From: Rugalucina vietnamica
Taxonomy: Eukaryota > Mollusca > Bivalvia > Lucinida > Lucinidae
Length of the DNA: 64,000 nt
Direction: 5' to 3'
NCBI GenBank assembly: GCA_964017185.1
Contig: OZ024874.1
Coordinates: 17,231,957 to 17,295,956 of the forward strand
Program-made: the position numbers and the translations under genes
Notes under the pieces: generated by a model
What the model saw: only the letters and a program-made list of their open reading frames with translations
What the model was told of the DNA's origin: nothing
Databases searched by the model: none
Part shown: in pieces, positions 10,856 through 21,636 of the stretch
How positions within the stretch are numbered: the stretch's first letter is position 1
Layout of the letters: each line of letters begins with the position of its first letter

Positions 10856-11432
10856 ATTTCTCTGACTTCGCCTAACTATTTCAAGTGCCTAACTTCGTCA
10901 TACGCCTAACTTCAAGTGTAGAGACAGTGTCAGACTCGCTACTTTTTGTTTTTTCTTCACGATCCCCAACTGCTTTTTTGACCTATTTTGATACACTGAA
11001 GTGGAATTATCAATAAACGAAGATAGCAAACAAGCTAGTTTGAACACGAGTTGAAAGTTTTTGTTTTTATAAACGATAACAATCACTCTTAGTCTTTAGG
11101 TGGTCTTTAGATGAGCTTATATCCGCAAGCTGTTGGTTAATAATCTGATCAACGTTACAATGGAGCCCAGCAACTGAACAGTTTCACTTACATTACCGCT
11201 ACAGATGTGCAATCATGTAATTTTAAACTTTTCCAACAAAATAGGAGAAAGGAAAAATGATAAAATTGCAAGGCTTTGCAAAGCCAAATGTCACCTCAAC
11301 TGATATTGGCTTTTAAATGTAATTCTCCAGGAAAAATGTTGATCATAGCATTGTGGCTTGCCAGTGGCATCCAATATTTCAAGTTTTTAACTTGCCAACT
11401 TTAAAGATGGATATCATCTGGCCAGTAACACA
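10856..11432. other. AT-rich stretch, no gene seen
   Basis: Nothing supported apart from the outer target duplication of the SINE that follows. Confidence 0.5.
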
Positions 11433-11444
11433 TTCACCTAAAGA

Positions 11445-11639
11445 TTGAGGTTTAACGTCACAGTCAACAATTTTTCAGTCATGTTGGGACAGAGCCACCA
11501 CTTCCTGGGTCTTAACCAATACTCCTGGGAGTTAATGTGTCTTTCTCAAGGACACGTCATGGTGCCACAAGTGAGGATTGAACCCAGGACCTCTCAATTC
11601 GTAGTTAGATGCTGTACCACTTCGCCACTGCGTTCCCAT
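11445..11639 (-). mobile_element. tRNA-derived SINE, family E, with 12-bp target duplication
   Basis: The best family E copy. On the minus strand it opens with TGGGAACGCAGTGGCGAAGT (box A region TGGCGAAGTGG) and box B GGTTCAATCC. The body has CTTGAGAAAGACACATTAAC and the tail TGACGTTAAACCTC. It is bounded by exact copies of TTCACCTAAAGA (11433-11444 and 11640-11651), the mark of LINE-driven target-primed insertion. The ORF inside is spurious. Confidence 0.88.
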
Positions 11640-11651
11640 TTCACCTAAAGA

Positions 11652-12082
11652 AAAATTTACATTAAATGCATTGACCAAATGAAGAACAAGAAAGAAACAC
11701 ATTTGAATGGGAAGCAAACACCCTAAAATATTTCTGTCCATTATATGTCTGTTGGGCAATCCAGTTATGTGCAATTGTGGTAATATTCTAAATGCAAAAA
11801 AAAAAAAAAATAGCATCTTAAAGACATTGGTACATCATTGTGGCGATAGAGCAAAACAATATTTTTTTTTTATGAAATTGGTAAATATATATTAAAAACA
11901 ATAAATTCTTGATGGAATTTACCAGGATATGTCAACAGTCCAAGAATATTAAAACAATAAATTTTCTCAGAAATATCATTTTCATGCAAGACTGACATGA
12001 AACCTTTAGAATATATTTAAAACTTCGGTATACAAGACAAAGCACAATGGTCATAAGTAGAAGGCTTTGTCTCATATTTCTC
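11652..12082. other. AT-rich stretch, no gene seen
   Basis: Short A and T runs (about 11798-11811 and 11862-11870) only. Confidence 0.5.
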
Positions 12083-12385
12083 CATATTACAAAAAATTGC
12101 TCATGCAAATTAATATACAGATTTTTTTTTTTTTTTTCAGCTGTAAAAATTGAAAAGCTGTAAAAATTGAAAATTTTAATGGAAAAATTTTCATATCTTT
12201 AATATATATGCTCAAAACATTGATTGTTGGTACATGTTATAACCGCCTCCGCGAGGTGGTTCTAATAAGTACCCACAATCTGTTTTGGAGCAAAAATAAA
12301 AAAAATAATAATTTACCCCTCTGAGCCCCATTTTCACTGTATAAAAGTGGGGTATAAGGGGTATTCGTTGCATGGATATATCTAG
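12083..12385 (+). mobile_element. Family C hairpin MITE
   Basis: Shows CATATTACAAAAAATTGC at the left end and GCATGGATATAT at the right, with the central palindrome ATAACCGCCTC-CGCGAG-GTGGTTCTAAT and the second hairpin CCCCATTTTC...ATAAAAGTGGGG. Diverged from the other copies at several positions, so probably old. Confidence 0.8.
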
Positions 12386-12539
12386 CTAGCTTAATGTTAG
12401 CACGCCTGATTTGTGACAAAGCAGATCGATGGTCAAGTTGAGCATAATTCTTTCATGAATATTTTGTCATAAAATATTTCTTTTTCTTCTGCTGATTTAA
12501 GAAGAGCATTAATTTTTTGTCAGTTAGTGGTGAAGGAAA

Positions 12540-12660
12540 TGCACACTAAGTACTGGTAATCTGCCTCTGAGAGGCTTGACCAGCAAAAGTATGGCTAGGA
12601 TAACTGACCATCCTGACATGACCTTAGCTGTTGACTGCCAAAGCATTAAATCAAATCCAA
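12540..12660 (-). mobile_element. Degenerate SINE tail
   Basis: Contains the plus-strand words ACATGACCTTAGCTGTTGAC and TCTGCCTCTGAGAGGC that also occur at 27115-27210 and, in part, at 34923. This is a repeated segment, probably the end of a SINE related to family D. Boundaries are approximate. Confidence 0.4.
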
Positions 12661-12677
12661 AAATGAAAAATATATAT

Positions 12678-12880
12678 GAGAAAACCAACAATCTGCATAG
12701 GCGACAACAAAGGCGCAAATCAGCTTCGCAGTAAGCTGATCAGCGCTTTTGTTTTCGCTACATGGATAGTAGAATTCCACTACATTCTAAATCTGAAATT
12801 TCTAGCCTCTAACTATCTTCTGTGCTTGTACAGCTCAGTTTGTGTCAAATCTGTTCGGAAACTTCTCAAAAAGCTGGAGC
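12678..12880 (+). mobile_element. Family A copy with collapsed palindrome
   Basis: 203 bp with ATAT on both sides (12674-12677 and 12881-12884). The first GAGCCGC-like bases and much of the right end have decayed. One arm of the central palindrome is largely deleted (CAGCTTCGCAGTAAGCTGATC). It carries the CCAACAATCTGCATAGG left subtype. Confidence 0.82.
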
Positions 12881-13004
12881 ATATTGCACAGACATGGTAA
12901 CCTAATGTAGAGCATTTCCTTTTATAATGCCTTCTTCAGGCTAAATCATGGCATTGTTTCTGGTTTATAGACAGTTTGTAAGGTAACACTTTTCATTATA
13001 AAAT

Positions 13005-13237
13005 AAGCCGCCGCATGGGAAAACCAACAATCTGCATAGGCGAAAACAAAGGCGCACATCAGCTTCGCAGTTACTGCAAAGCTGATCAGCGCCTTTGTTT
13101 TGGCTACACGGATAGAACAATTCCTCTACTTTCTAAATCCAAAATTTCCAGCCTCTAACCATCTTCTGTGACTGTACAGCCTGGTTTGTGTCAGACCTAG
13201 TCGAACCCAAATTGTTGGTTTTCTCACACACAGGCTC
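13005..13237 (+). mobile_element. Family A copy with unlike ends
   Basis: 233 bp with duplication AAAT (13001-13004 and 13238-13241). Left end AAGCCGCCGCATGGGAAAAC, right end GGTTTTCTCACACACAGGCTC: the two subterminal regions belong to different subtypes. The same combination is seen at 35376 and 39328. Palindrome intact with one mispair. Confidence 0.92.
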
Positions 13238-13678
13238 AAATATCAAAAGTGAATTTCAAGGGATATAAATATTAATAGATTAATAATACTGAGTCTGATA
13301 TGCCAATACATCAGCCTCGCAAAACATTCAGGAGGCTTAAATGCCGCTTGATTAGAAACGAAATATGAAACATGACCATTTTTCTACCACAATATTCATT
13401 CATATTAAACTTATATTTAATTTCACCACCAGATATATTAATTTCTCCTTCTGTGGTTTGATATATGACAACATCTCTTTAAGCTCATAAAAATATTATT
13501 TCTTTTCACATCTTGGTGAAAAATGGCTTACTGAAACATATTCTAATAAATGCCCCATATTTCTCGAATAAATACCTACTCCATTTTTTTATGAAATTAA
13601 ATTTGGAATTTTAAAAATGGCCTAAAGACAGTGACATATCATGCATCATAGACAGAAAATTGTTTGCCTGTTTGTACT
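13238..13678. other. AT-rich stretch, no gene seen
   Basis: Nothing supported. Confidence 0.5.
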
Positions 13679-13824
13679 GACTTTTAACGTCGCAGTCAAC
13701 AAATTTTCAGTAATGTCTGGACTGAGCCAGTGCTTCCGCAAGGACACGACCTGGCGCTAATGGGTTTGGAACACAGGGCTTCTTAATTTGGAGTCTGAGG
13801 CTGACTACCGTTATGCACCAAATA
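13679..13824 (-). mobile_element. Degraded SINE, family E
   Basis: Has the family E tail (TTAACGTCGCAGTCAAC), the TCAGTAATGTC/GGACTGAGCC body and the AGGACACGACCTGG segment near the head, but with gaps. Non-coding. Confidence 0.5.
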
Positions 13825-14130
13825 TCCGGCTACCCATAGAGCAAGACCGAAAATGATTTGGTGGTTTCATCCAGTGAGAACTCGGATCAGTCCAGGATGA
13901 ACAGTATTCATCTACCAACATGAACACAGTTTTATATCAGGCTCGTGTAACATACTGCAAATGTTGTATATGTTTGACTGGTCATTTAACTCATCATTTT
14001 CTGCAAATTTACTTCTTTCATTTTTTAAATGCTGTTGCTCTAAACAAATTTGATCTGCCAATCAAAAATGTGGTGACTACACACGGCTTAATTTTGACTG
14101 CTAACTAAATTTAGATAACTGTTCTGGTCA

Positions 14131-14387
14131 GGTGGGAATATGGGCCCCTGCCCATTGGGGCCTAAAGAAATAGATCTGGTCTGAGCCTGCCCAGGAAACG
14201 TGGTTCAATTTAAACCATCTATACATATAAGCCTTTTGTGGCTTAGTTGGATGGTTATTTTTCAAGCACTTGTTGAATGCCATGACATCCTCATTTTGGG
14301 TAAAAGCCCCATAAAAAGGAGGCAACGTCCCGACATGACCTTAGCTGTTGACTGGGACATAAAGCATCAATTCAAACAAACAAAATC
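14131..14387 (+). mobile_element. SINE-like repeat, family D, with CAAA tail
   Basis: Runs from GGTGGGAATATGGGCCC to AAGCATCAATTCAAACAAAC. Similar sequence occurs reversed at 18911-19204 and as a 3' piece at 40102-40218. All three end in a short (CAAA)n run, the usual sign of a SINE or LINE 3' end. The tail segment (ACATGACCTTAGCTGTTGAC) resembles the tail of family E. ORFs across it are artefacts. Confidence 0.7.
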
Positions 14388-14459
14388 AATTATTTGCAGT
14401 TTTCAGGGCAGCACTCGGTTTTCAGAAAATATTATCATACACCGTCATTGTAGCTTTAA

Positions 14460-14679
14460 CCCACATTTGATGAATGAATTTTCCCATCATTATCAATTGG
14501 GTGAGTCCACTTTCATTTTAGGGGCATCAGGAGTGATTTTTAAATTTTGTTCAATTTTTCAATGAAAATTTTATAAGCAAACAGAAAAGCCCCAGATGGG
14601 ACGCCGCGTTCTGCGGCGTCACATCTGGGGCTATTCTGTTTGCCTATGTCCCACAAAAGGGACGCCAGGATTAAATGAG
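14460..14679 (+). mobile_element. TTAA-flanked hairpin MITE, family H
   Basis: 220 bp between TTAA at 14456-14459 and 14680-14683. The ends are CCCACATTTGA on the left and TTAAATGAG on the right, a weak inverted repeat. Most of the inside is a hairpin of two 31-base arms starting GCAAACAGAA and closing at GCCGC-GTT-CTGCGGC. The second copy is at 21337. A TTAA target with CC-leading ends suggests piggyBac kinship, not proven. Confidence 0.8.
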
Positions 14680-14683
14680 TTAA

Positions 14684-17084
14684 TAATCACCATAATTATG
14701 AGAAGCACTTGCTTGGTAACATGCAGAATGAAAATCAAAATAAAAGAAAAAAAATTGATATATATCTCTGCAGATGATAAAATTCATGATGCGCATTGTC
14801 ATTTGATTTTGACGTCATAGTAATGCATAAAAGTAGAATTTCAATGAGGAAAAAGTATATTTGGTGTTGCATGACGCTAACTTGTGAATTCTACGGAGGC
14901 TCAGCAGTGCTGACAGCATGTCGTTCATTTATTCTTGGAAAGTAACGTCACATCTATAAAAGGCCTCTGTGGGTTCTGCGGCACCTCTCCTCCGCATTTA
15001 ATATCTTGCTTCCTAGGTATTGTCAAAATGTCAATATTCTCACATGCCTATGTAAAAGTACATGGCTACAAGGCTATCTTTAAGCCTAAATTGCAATTTA
15101 AGTTCTTTCTGCTCAAAGCATTAAATGTGGGTACTTGTAAGAAGTCATTATTTCCAGAAAAAAACGAAAGTAATAGGTTAAGTAAGCTTAAATGCATTGA
15201 GTTTCAGGGAGGTCTTAGAATGGGCATGTTAGCATGAGTTCATCACTTACAAAATAATGAAAAAAATACTAACGCATGCAAAACGTAGTAAAATTGATGA
15301 TAAAGATGATGATGATGGATGATGATCTTGCAAAAAAGCAGACTTAAATAATTATCATACTGGTTTCTACAATAACAGCTTCTGTTCTGATCCTTGCATC
15401 CATTTCATTGTATGTTATGGTTTTGGAAGGACTCAATGAATATATAGAATCATATATAGACATGCTGAAATCTACACAAATTTTTGTACACAGAACCATG
15501 GTGGTTACATGTAAAACTGCCTACCTATATTTTTTTTATATATCCAAAAATATTAAATTAATTGAAAATTATTAATTTTCAAAGATAAACTTGCCTTATA
15601 TTCAATATGCATATTAATGTATTCAAACAATGACTTGTTTCTGAAATGTATTTAATTAATTGTCAGTAGATTACATATTACATTACATTATTACATAGCA
15701 CAGTATACCTTGTATGCATACTTATGTATAATGTATAATAGTATATATACCATATAATATTATATATACTAATCAACAATTAATGAAACAATATTAATAA
15801 TAAAAGTAATATAGTACATACCTAAAAGGAACTGTTTCCGTGGTAAAAGCATATTGCACTGGTATAGTCCTTTTTAAGATTCCATATAATTAAAACTTGT
15901 CCAAATTGTCAATTATTATATTTTCTATTTCTGTCCTTTCTGTTTAACAACTATTACCCCACATGCTCTAATGAGGTAATACCATTGATGCCAAACAATT
16001 TATCAAAAGAAACATTATATAGTTTAACTTTCAAAATAATACGCTATCCGCAATATGACTTTTTCGTACAATACACGTGAAAAAAGACACACCTTGAGTG
16101 ATAGCTTAAACGCAAGTTCTTAAGCAATTGATGTCACTCAATAGTAAACCCCGCCCCCTGCACAGTGGGAAATCATGTAGCACGTTATCTATTTCAATAA
16201 GAGTCAACGACACCGCCTATAATAGTAAGACACGCTTATTATTGAGAATCCAATAATGAATTTCATCGAATCATTTGCTGAGCTGTTTGTGGTCAAATCA
16301 ACGATTTCACGTCACCTGGGTGCACAGGTACAATATTAAGCGACATTAACTTGGTCGTAAAACAGATACTCAATGAAGCTACTGTCAGTACGGAGCGTAT
16401 ACTGTGTAGGTACCCAGCGAAGCATCGTACACCACGCTGTCTTATACAAATGTCCGGTTGTTATCTAAGAAAAGGACTTAATAATTACTGATCTCGGAGA
16501 TAACCGCTAATTCCTTGTCTTTGCCCTATCAAAACAATACCTCTTAGAATTTAGAAATCATCAAGAAATAAACACCTGTCAATCTTAAAGTTTACAAGAC
16601 TTATTTGGTTTCACTTTAAATTCACTGATAGTCAAAGAAGGTGTTTCTTTTAAGCTGATTTAAGCTGATTTAAAGATACATCATCATAATCCCATTAAAG
16701 ACCAATGTTTTACAAATTTGATAATTTTCACCATAATATCCTCACAAATAAAATGACAATTCTTTTTCTCTCTATTTTCTCTTCTCTGCACTTATTTCAG
16801 CCTGATACCATATAGCTAAATAAAATTTTTTGTATTCCGATTTTTAGAAATGGTGTATTTATACATATCAACTCCCAATATTTTATTGAATGATATATAC
16901 CCTTCACCCTGTGTTTTAATAGATGATTAATTGTAGCAAACTTTTGAATGGACTCCCTGCTGAGGCAGGATGTTCCTACTGATTATTATCATTATTATTA
17001 TCATTATTATTGTATGGCTGTATATGTCACTTTGAAGCCTGTATAGGTCTACCATAAAAATTCACATTTCTACCCTTTACTTAA
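14684..17084. other. AT-rich stretch with microsatellites, no gene seen
   Basis: Holds a small GAT run (about 15297-15330), TATA-rich sequence at 15720-15790 and an ATT/ATC run at 16979-17012. The 100-codon ORF at 14935-15237 has no recognisable domain, no splice sites of note and local base composition, so it was not called. Confidence 0.5.
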
Positions 17085-17340
17085 CATTATGAAAACATGC
17101 CCATGCAATATATGGGGATTTTTAAAATTGTAAAAAAAAAATGAAAATTTTCAGTAGGAAAATTTTGATATTTTTCTTATTTTTGCTCAAAACATAGAGG
17201 CGGTTCTAACGAGTACCCACAATCTATGTTTTGGAGCAAAAATAAGAAAAATAGGTATACCCCTGCATACTCCAGTTTTGCTATAAAAAAGTGGGGTGTG
17301 AGGAGGTACGTATACTTTTCCTGGACATGTTTTTCTGATG
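17085..17340 (+). mobile_element. Family C MITE with one palindrome arm deleted
   Basis: CATTATGAAAACATGCCCAT at the left and GGACATGTTTTTCTGATG at the right form the terminal inverted repeat. The left arm of the central palindrome is lost: AAAACATAGAGGCGGTTCTA joins directly to the right arm. Second hairpin intact. Confidence 0.88.
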
Positions 17341-18654
17341 AAATTCATAACTTCAGTTTTACAGGTTAACTGAGACTGATTCTTCATGATTCTTTATGAT
17401 TATGCTACAGATTCTTTATGATTTTAATTCAGCTTAGATGACCAGAAACTTTTGCAATCATGATGGATAAACTCAATGAATTGAATGACTCTGTAATAAA
17501 TAAAATTTATGCTAAAATATAAAGCACACTTTGTATGGTCATGTAGCCCATCAATAAAATTGAAAAAAGGTGCGCTTCATTGATGCTCCATGCAATGTAA
17601 CAACAAAAATTATGCAAACCAATAAATGTTTGATATTATTGTTGTTTGTCTTTACTTTTTAAGGGAGAAGGGGTGATGCAATGGAATAAAGGGAGCAATA
17701 TAAAGCAGTGGCAATATTAATACATTTAACATTTCAATTTTAATCACATTTAATCCAAAAGATTTATGATGCTACCTACCCCTATTGGCTCTCCACAGGA
17801 ATTTCAGACTTCAGGAAGGAAATAAAATTGACACCTAGGTGTCAACTACCATGGTAGTAATTACTATCTTAAATTTTTGGACAGCGTTGCCATAATAAAA
17901 ACACACCAGACCATGATCAAACTGCTCCCCATGGAATAGTCTGATAATGGTCTACACTATTTGCAATTCTGCCAAAAGTTGGACTTGCCAGACCTTATAA
18001 GACAATTTCGAGAAATCAAAAAACTTTGGTGTCCCCTAAAATTTAGGTGTCCATTTTTTTAGGATCTGTGCAATACCTGTAAATGACTTCTCTACAGGAG
18101 CACCACTACCTAATGATGAGTTTATTGTTACTTCATTTATTTTATTGCCCTTTTATTTCAATACACTGTCCCCTATTAAAGCTGGTAATAAAGGGATGAC
18201 ACTATTATTAAATGTTGATGTTATGTACATGCTGCACATGCCTACAAAAATGGTACAAATTGTTATTTTTCTTCTGCTATATTTTAAATATATATCTTTG
18301 GATTCTTAAAACATTATTTTGTTGATCCTGAAGGCTCTTTAATGTACAGAGAGAAACAAGAGTGGGGGAATTCTGTTTAACTGTGTGCAGTTTTTCACAT
18401 TGCACAGGTGATTTTGATGTATTATATAAGCCTACTTGCACTAGTTAACGCTGATTTGGAATCAGATTAATTTGTATTATAAACATGACATGCAAATTAA
18501 TTGGACTTTCATCAGTACAAGATTAATACACCTAAAAGAAAAAGTAATTCAACACCTTGGTCTCAGAACAAAATAATTATATACTGGCTAGAATGAAGAA
18601 TAACTTAAACCATATCAAGAAGTTTACTTCAGTTCATTATTCCAAAATGACACA
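17341..18654. other. AT-rich stretch, no gene seen
   Basis: No supported feature. Confidence 0.5.
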
Positions 18655-18910
18655 ATGTACCTGTCTGTGTCGCTCATCTCAATCATCCAAGTCCAGGTGA
18701 GCTTATAATCAAGAGTGAAAACAGGGGTGTCATATTTTCAGCTACTTAACTTCTAAAAGTTGGAATAAAAATATCTGCAAAAACTTACAAAAATTCAACT
18801 ACCAGTAGATTTTTTTAAGTTCTGATTCGAGGACATTGTGACCAGATGTAGGTCCAGGAGAGCCAAATACGGTTGTCACATTTCTAGCTACATAACCTTT
18901 CAATTAAAAG

Positions 18911-19204
18911 TTTTTGTTTGTTTGTTTGAATTGATGCTTTACGTCCCAGTCAACAGCAACGGTCATGTCGGGATGTTGCCTCCATTTTATTGGACTTTTA
19001 CCAAAAGTTAGGATGTCATGACACCAAAAAAGGTGCTTAAATATAACCACCCAACTAAGCCAATAAGGATTATATGTATGAATGGTTAAACTTGAAACCA
19101 CTTTTCCTAGGCAGGCTCAAACCAGAGCGGTTAACCAGTAATCAGATGGCCAGTCAGTAGCTTATCTATTTCCTTAGGCCCCAATGGGTGGGGGCCCATA
19201 TTAA
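18911..19204 (-). mobile_element. SINE-like repeat, family D
   Basis: Reverse-orientation copy of the 14131 element. The CAAA tail appears as TTTGTTTGTTTGTTTGAATT at the left, and the GGGCCC-containing start lies at the right. Non-coding; the 65-codon minus ORF follows from the repeat. Confidence 0.7.
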
Positions 19205-19274
19205 AAGTTGTGATAATTTTTTCTACAATAACTTTAGAAATTAAATTTACATAAATTTCCTTCAATTCTGACAT

Positions 19275-19475
19275 TCAAGAGGTCATTATGTACCTGGGTA
19301 GCTCACCTGAATCACTGAAGTCCAGGTGAGCTAATCAAGAGTGAAAAAGGGGAAGTCACATTTCTAGCTACTTAACCTTTAAAAGTTGTGTCCAAGAGGT
19401 CATTATGTACCCAAGTAGCTCACCTGAATCACTCAAGTCCAGGTACTTAACCTTTAAAAGTTGTGATAATACTGA
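19275..19475. repeat. Two tandem 118-bp units with CAGGTGAGC hairpin
   Basis: CAAGAGGTCATTATGTACC starts both units (19276 and 19394). Each has GCTCACCTGAATCACT followed by AAGTCCAGG. The first keeps the matching GTGAGC so the hairpin is complete; the second has an internal deletion. A related diverged unit lies at about 18655-18760. The GCTCACCTGA/CAGGTGAGC words also form the ends of the large family B repeats. Confidence 0.7.
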
Positions 19476-19543
19476 ATTTCTACAAAAACTTTTGATCAGA
19501 TTAATATAATAGGATGACCAATGTCCAAGATTAATCTACAAAT

Positions 19544-19778
19544 GAGCCACCTCATGGGAAAACCAACAATGTGGTCTTTGAACAGGTCTGACACAAACTG
19601 AGCTGTACAAGCACTAAAGAGGGCTAGAGGCTGGAAATTTTGGATTTAGAAAGTAGAGGAATCGTACTATCCGTGTAGCGAAAACAAAGGCGCTGATCAG
19701 CTTCGCAGTTACTGCGAAGCTGATCTGCGTCTTTGTTTTCGCATAGGCGAAATGTTTGTTTTTTTCATGAGGCCGCTC
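19544..19778 (-). mobile_element. Family A palindromic MITE
   Basis: 235 bp on the minus strand. Flanks are AAAT and ATAT (3 of 4 match). The palindrome is almost perfect: GCGAAAACAAAGGCGCTGATC pairs with GATCTGCGTCTTTGTTTTCGC. Subtype CCAACAAT at the plus-left end. Confidence 0.9.
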
Positions 19779-20419
19779 ATATAACACCTGCTTATCTCTT
19801 AATATGTTTACAATGAAATCCACAGTATTTTTGTTACTCAAAGAGAGAGGAGGGATTTAACTGATAGTATGACAATATACTATAAAATGTCCTTCATTAA
19901 GTACAGAACATGAACAGCCTTATCTGGGTCTAACTGGCTGCAGCTCTCACAAGCAACATGTAGCTGATGAGCATCAAATAACAGCATCACGAAAGATCAC
20001 AGTCAAAATTTGAGGCAAAAAATTCAGACAGAAAATCAAAGAGCTTCTTTTTGTGTCCAAATTTTATGGTCTTTTACTATCACTGTCAATGATTGGGAAA
20101 CTGTAAACAATCCTGATTACCTGTCCAGGTAACATTTTGCTACTGTTGCCATTTCCCAATGTTTCAGAAAGATACAGAGCAGTCACATCAATGTTTATAC
20201 TATTCTATCTTCGCCGCCCATAAGGCAGAGTGGCTAAGGATGCTTAAGGATGAGACTCTAAACCAAGACCCCGTCTCCATATGACCTTAGCTGTTAAGTG
20301 TGATAATAATACACCAATCTTCTCAATTGCTATCTTAATTGACCTTTGCTACAAAAAAGTACGGTTTTACCAACACATAAAGAGACCCTGCAACAAACTG
20401 CAATAATGATCAAAAGTAT
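19779..20419. other. No gene seen
   Basis: Nothing supported. A short SINE-tail-like segment (CATATGACCTTAGCTGTTAA) is present near 20277-20298. Confidence 0.45.
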
Positions 20420-20791
20420 TCAAAATTTGCTGTTTTTCTCATAATTAATTAAATCCATGACATCAGTAAAGCTATAAAAGAGTGTAGAAATCAGGATTCC
20501 GTCGTTTCCTTGCCAACTGCACAGCCAGTCTCCAATACAAGCCCAGTTTCCTGTGGATTTCAGCGATCCCTCATCTTCCGTTAACAACCTAACACTCTCC
20601 ACTGTCAATAGAAGCACTCTTATTAAAACATCGGCAGATGCAGTCAACAAGCTTTCGTGGAATAAAAGCGGAAGCCAATTTTCATTTCTGATAACGTTTC
20701 CCCGGGTTACTAATGTTGCAATTTTTCCCCACTTCATAAGCGGAAGCCTGCGAGAGTTCTTAGTGAGGTTTTGTGGTAGTGTCTTTTTCAT
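20420..20791 (-). CDS. Unassigned 123-codon ORF, possible first exon
   Basis: Starts with ATG at 20791, with A at -3 and an in-frame stop just upstream, and runs uninterrupted for 123 codons in a region with higher GC than its flanks. The product begins MKKTLPQNLTKNSRRL, continues with a Leu/Val-rich middle (ADVLIRVLLLTVESVRLL) and ends in a Tyr/Phe-containing tail. No domain, signal peptide or membrane span is clear, and I do not recognise the family. Upstream on the minus strand lie TCTCCGCCAAA and ATTGG, resembling E2F-type and CCAAT elements, which would suit a cell-cycle promoter. No strong splice donor is visible in the ORF. It could be a real single-exon or first-exon gene, or a chance ORF. 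Confidence 0.35.
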   Translation of the reverse strand: MKKTLPQNLTKNSRRLPLMKWGKIATLVTRGNVIRNENWLPLLFHESLLTASADVLIRVLLLTVESVRLLTEDEGSLKSTGNWACIGDWLCSWQGNDGILISTLFYSFTDVMDLINYEKNSKF

Positions 20792-20825
20792 ACTTTAGCG
20801 ACGAAATGGAAAAATCTGCCTTATT

Positions 20826-20870
20826 GGTATCCAATTAAAAATTTGGCGGAGAAAATCAGGCTCCAAAATA
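20826..20870 (-). promoter_or_regulatory. Possible CCAAT and E2F-like sites
   Basis: Plus-strand sequence CCAATTAAAAATTTGGCGGAG reads on the minus strand as CTCCGCCAAA followed by ATTGG, 40-60 bases upstream of the ATG at 20791. Both motifs are short and could be chance. Confidence 0.22.
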
Positions 20871-20915
20871 TTGCAGAAAAGAAAACAAATCTTTGAATTT
20901 TCCGAATAGTTGTTC

Positions 20916-20953
20916 ACGTACCATGATATTAATAACGTACCATGATATTAATA
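20916..20953. repeat. Two exact 19-bp tandem units
   Basis: ACGTACCATGATATTAATA occurs twice head to tail without mismatch. Confidence 0.85.
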
Positions 20954-20988
20954 TACCATCTTTTTTACTAAAACTCTTTACTTAATGT

Positions 20989-21221
20989 GAGCCGCCCCAT
21001 GGGAAAACCAACAATCTGCATAGGCGAAAACAAAGACGCAGATCAGCTTCGCGGTAACCGCGAAGCTGATCATGCCTTTGTTTTCGCTACTCGGATAGTA
21101 CAATTCCTCTTCTACTTAAATCCGAAATTTCAAGCTTCTAGCTCTTTTCTGTGACTGTACAGGCCGGTTTGTGTTGGACCTGGTCGGAAACCACATTGTT
21201 GGTTTTCCCACGAGGCGGCTC
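20989..21221 (+). mobile_element. Family A palindromic MITE, full copy
   Basis: 233 bp with duplication ATGT (20985-20988 and 21222-21225). Ends GAGCCGCCCCATGGGAAAAC and GTTTTCCCACGAGGCGGCTC pair well. The palindrome uses the arm form CGCGGTAACCGCG. Confidence 0.94.
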
Positions 21222-21260
21222 ATGTATTATTTTACTGATTACTTTATTTGTCTTATTATA

Positions 21261-21636
21261 AGTTCATCTTCATCAAGACTGGCTCAAGCTGAGAATGAGT
21301 AGTGAGTGGGACTGAAGCTATTCTAAATGACATTAACCCATATTTGACGAATGGAATTCTCCCATCATTATCAGTTGGGTGAGTCCATTTTCATTTTTAG
21401 GAATGTTAGGAGTAATTTTTAAATTTTATTCAATTTTTTGATGAAAATTCTCTAAGCAAACAGAATAGCCCCAGATGGGACGCCGCATTCTGCGGCGTCA
21501 CATCTGGGGCTATTCTGTTTGCCTATGTCCCATAAAAGGGATGCCAGGCTTAAATGAGTTAAAGTTCATCAAGTGGCTTAAGCTGAGAATGAGTAGTGAG
21601 TGGGAACAATTCTGAAGCTTTTTTAAAGTGACATTA
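21261..21636. repeat. 75-bp direct repeats around a TTAA MITE
   Basis: Segments 21261-21336 and 21563-21636 share AAGCTGAGAATGAGTAGTGA and the flanking words AGTTCATC and TGACATTA. The family H element lies exactly between them. The two segments differ by small gaps, so the duplication is not very recent. Confidence 0.75.
21337..21558 (+). mobile_element. TTAA-flanked hairpin MITE, family H
   Basis: Second copy of the element at 14460, 222 bp between TTAA at 21333-21336 and 21559-21562. The 31-base hairpin arms carry the same single mispair (GATGGGAC against GATGTGAC) as the first copy, so it was present in their common source. Confidence 0.82.

Noticed and set aside
1368..13237. Repeated palindromes resembling CRISPR repeats
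   Set aside because: Spacing is irregular, copies are in both orientations and each lies within a TIR element with its own target duplication. The genome is eukaryotic.
14935..15237. 100-codon plus ORF
   Set aside because: Composition equals surroundings and no exon boundary or family was found.
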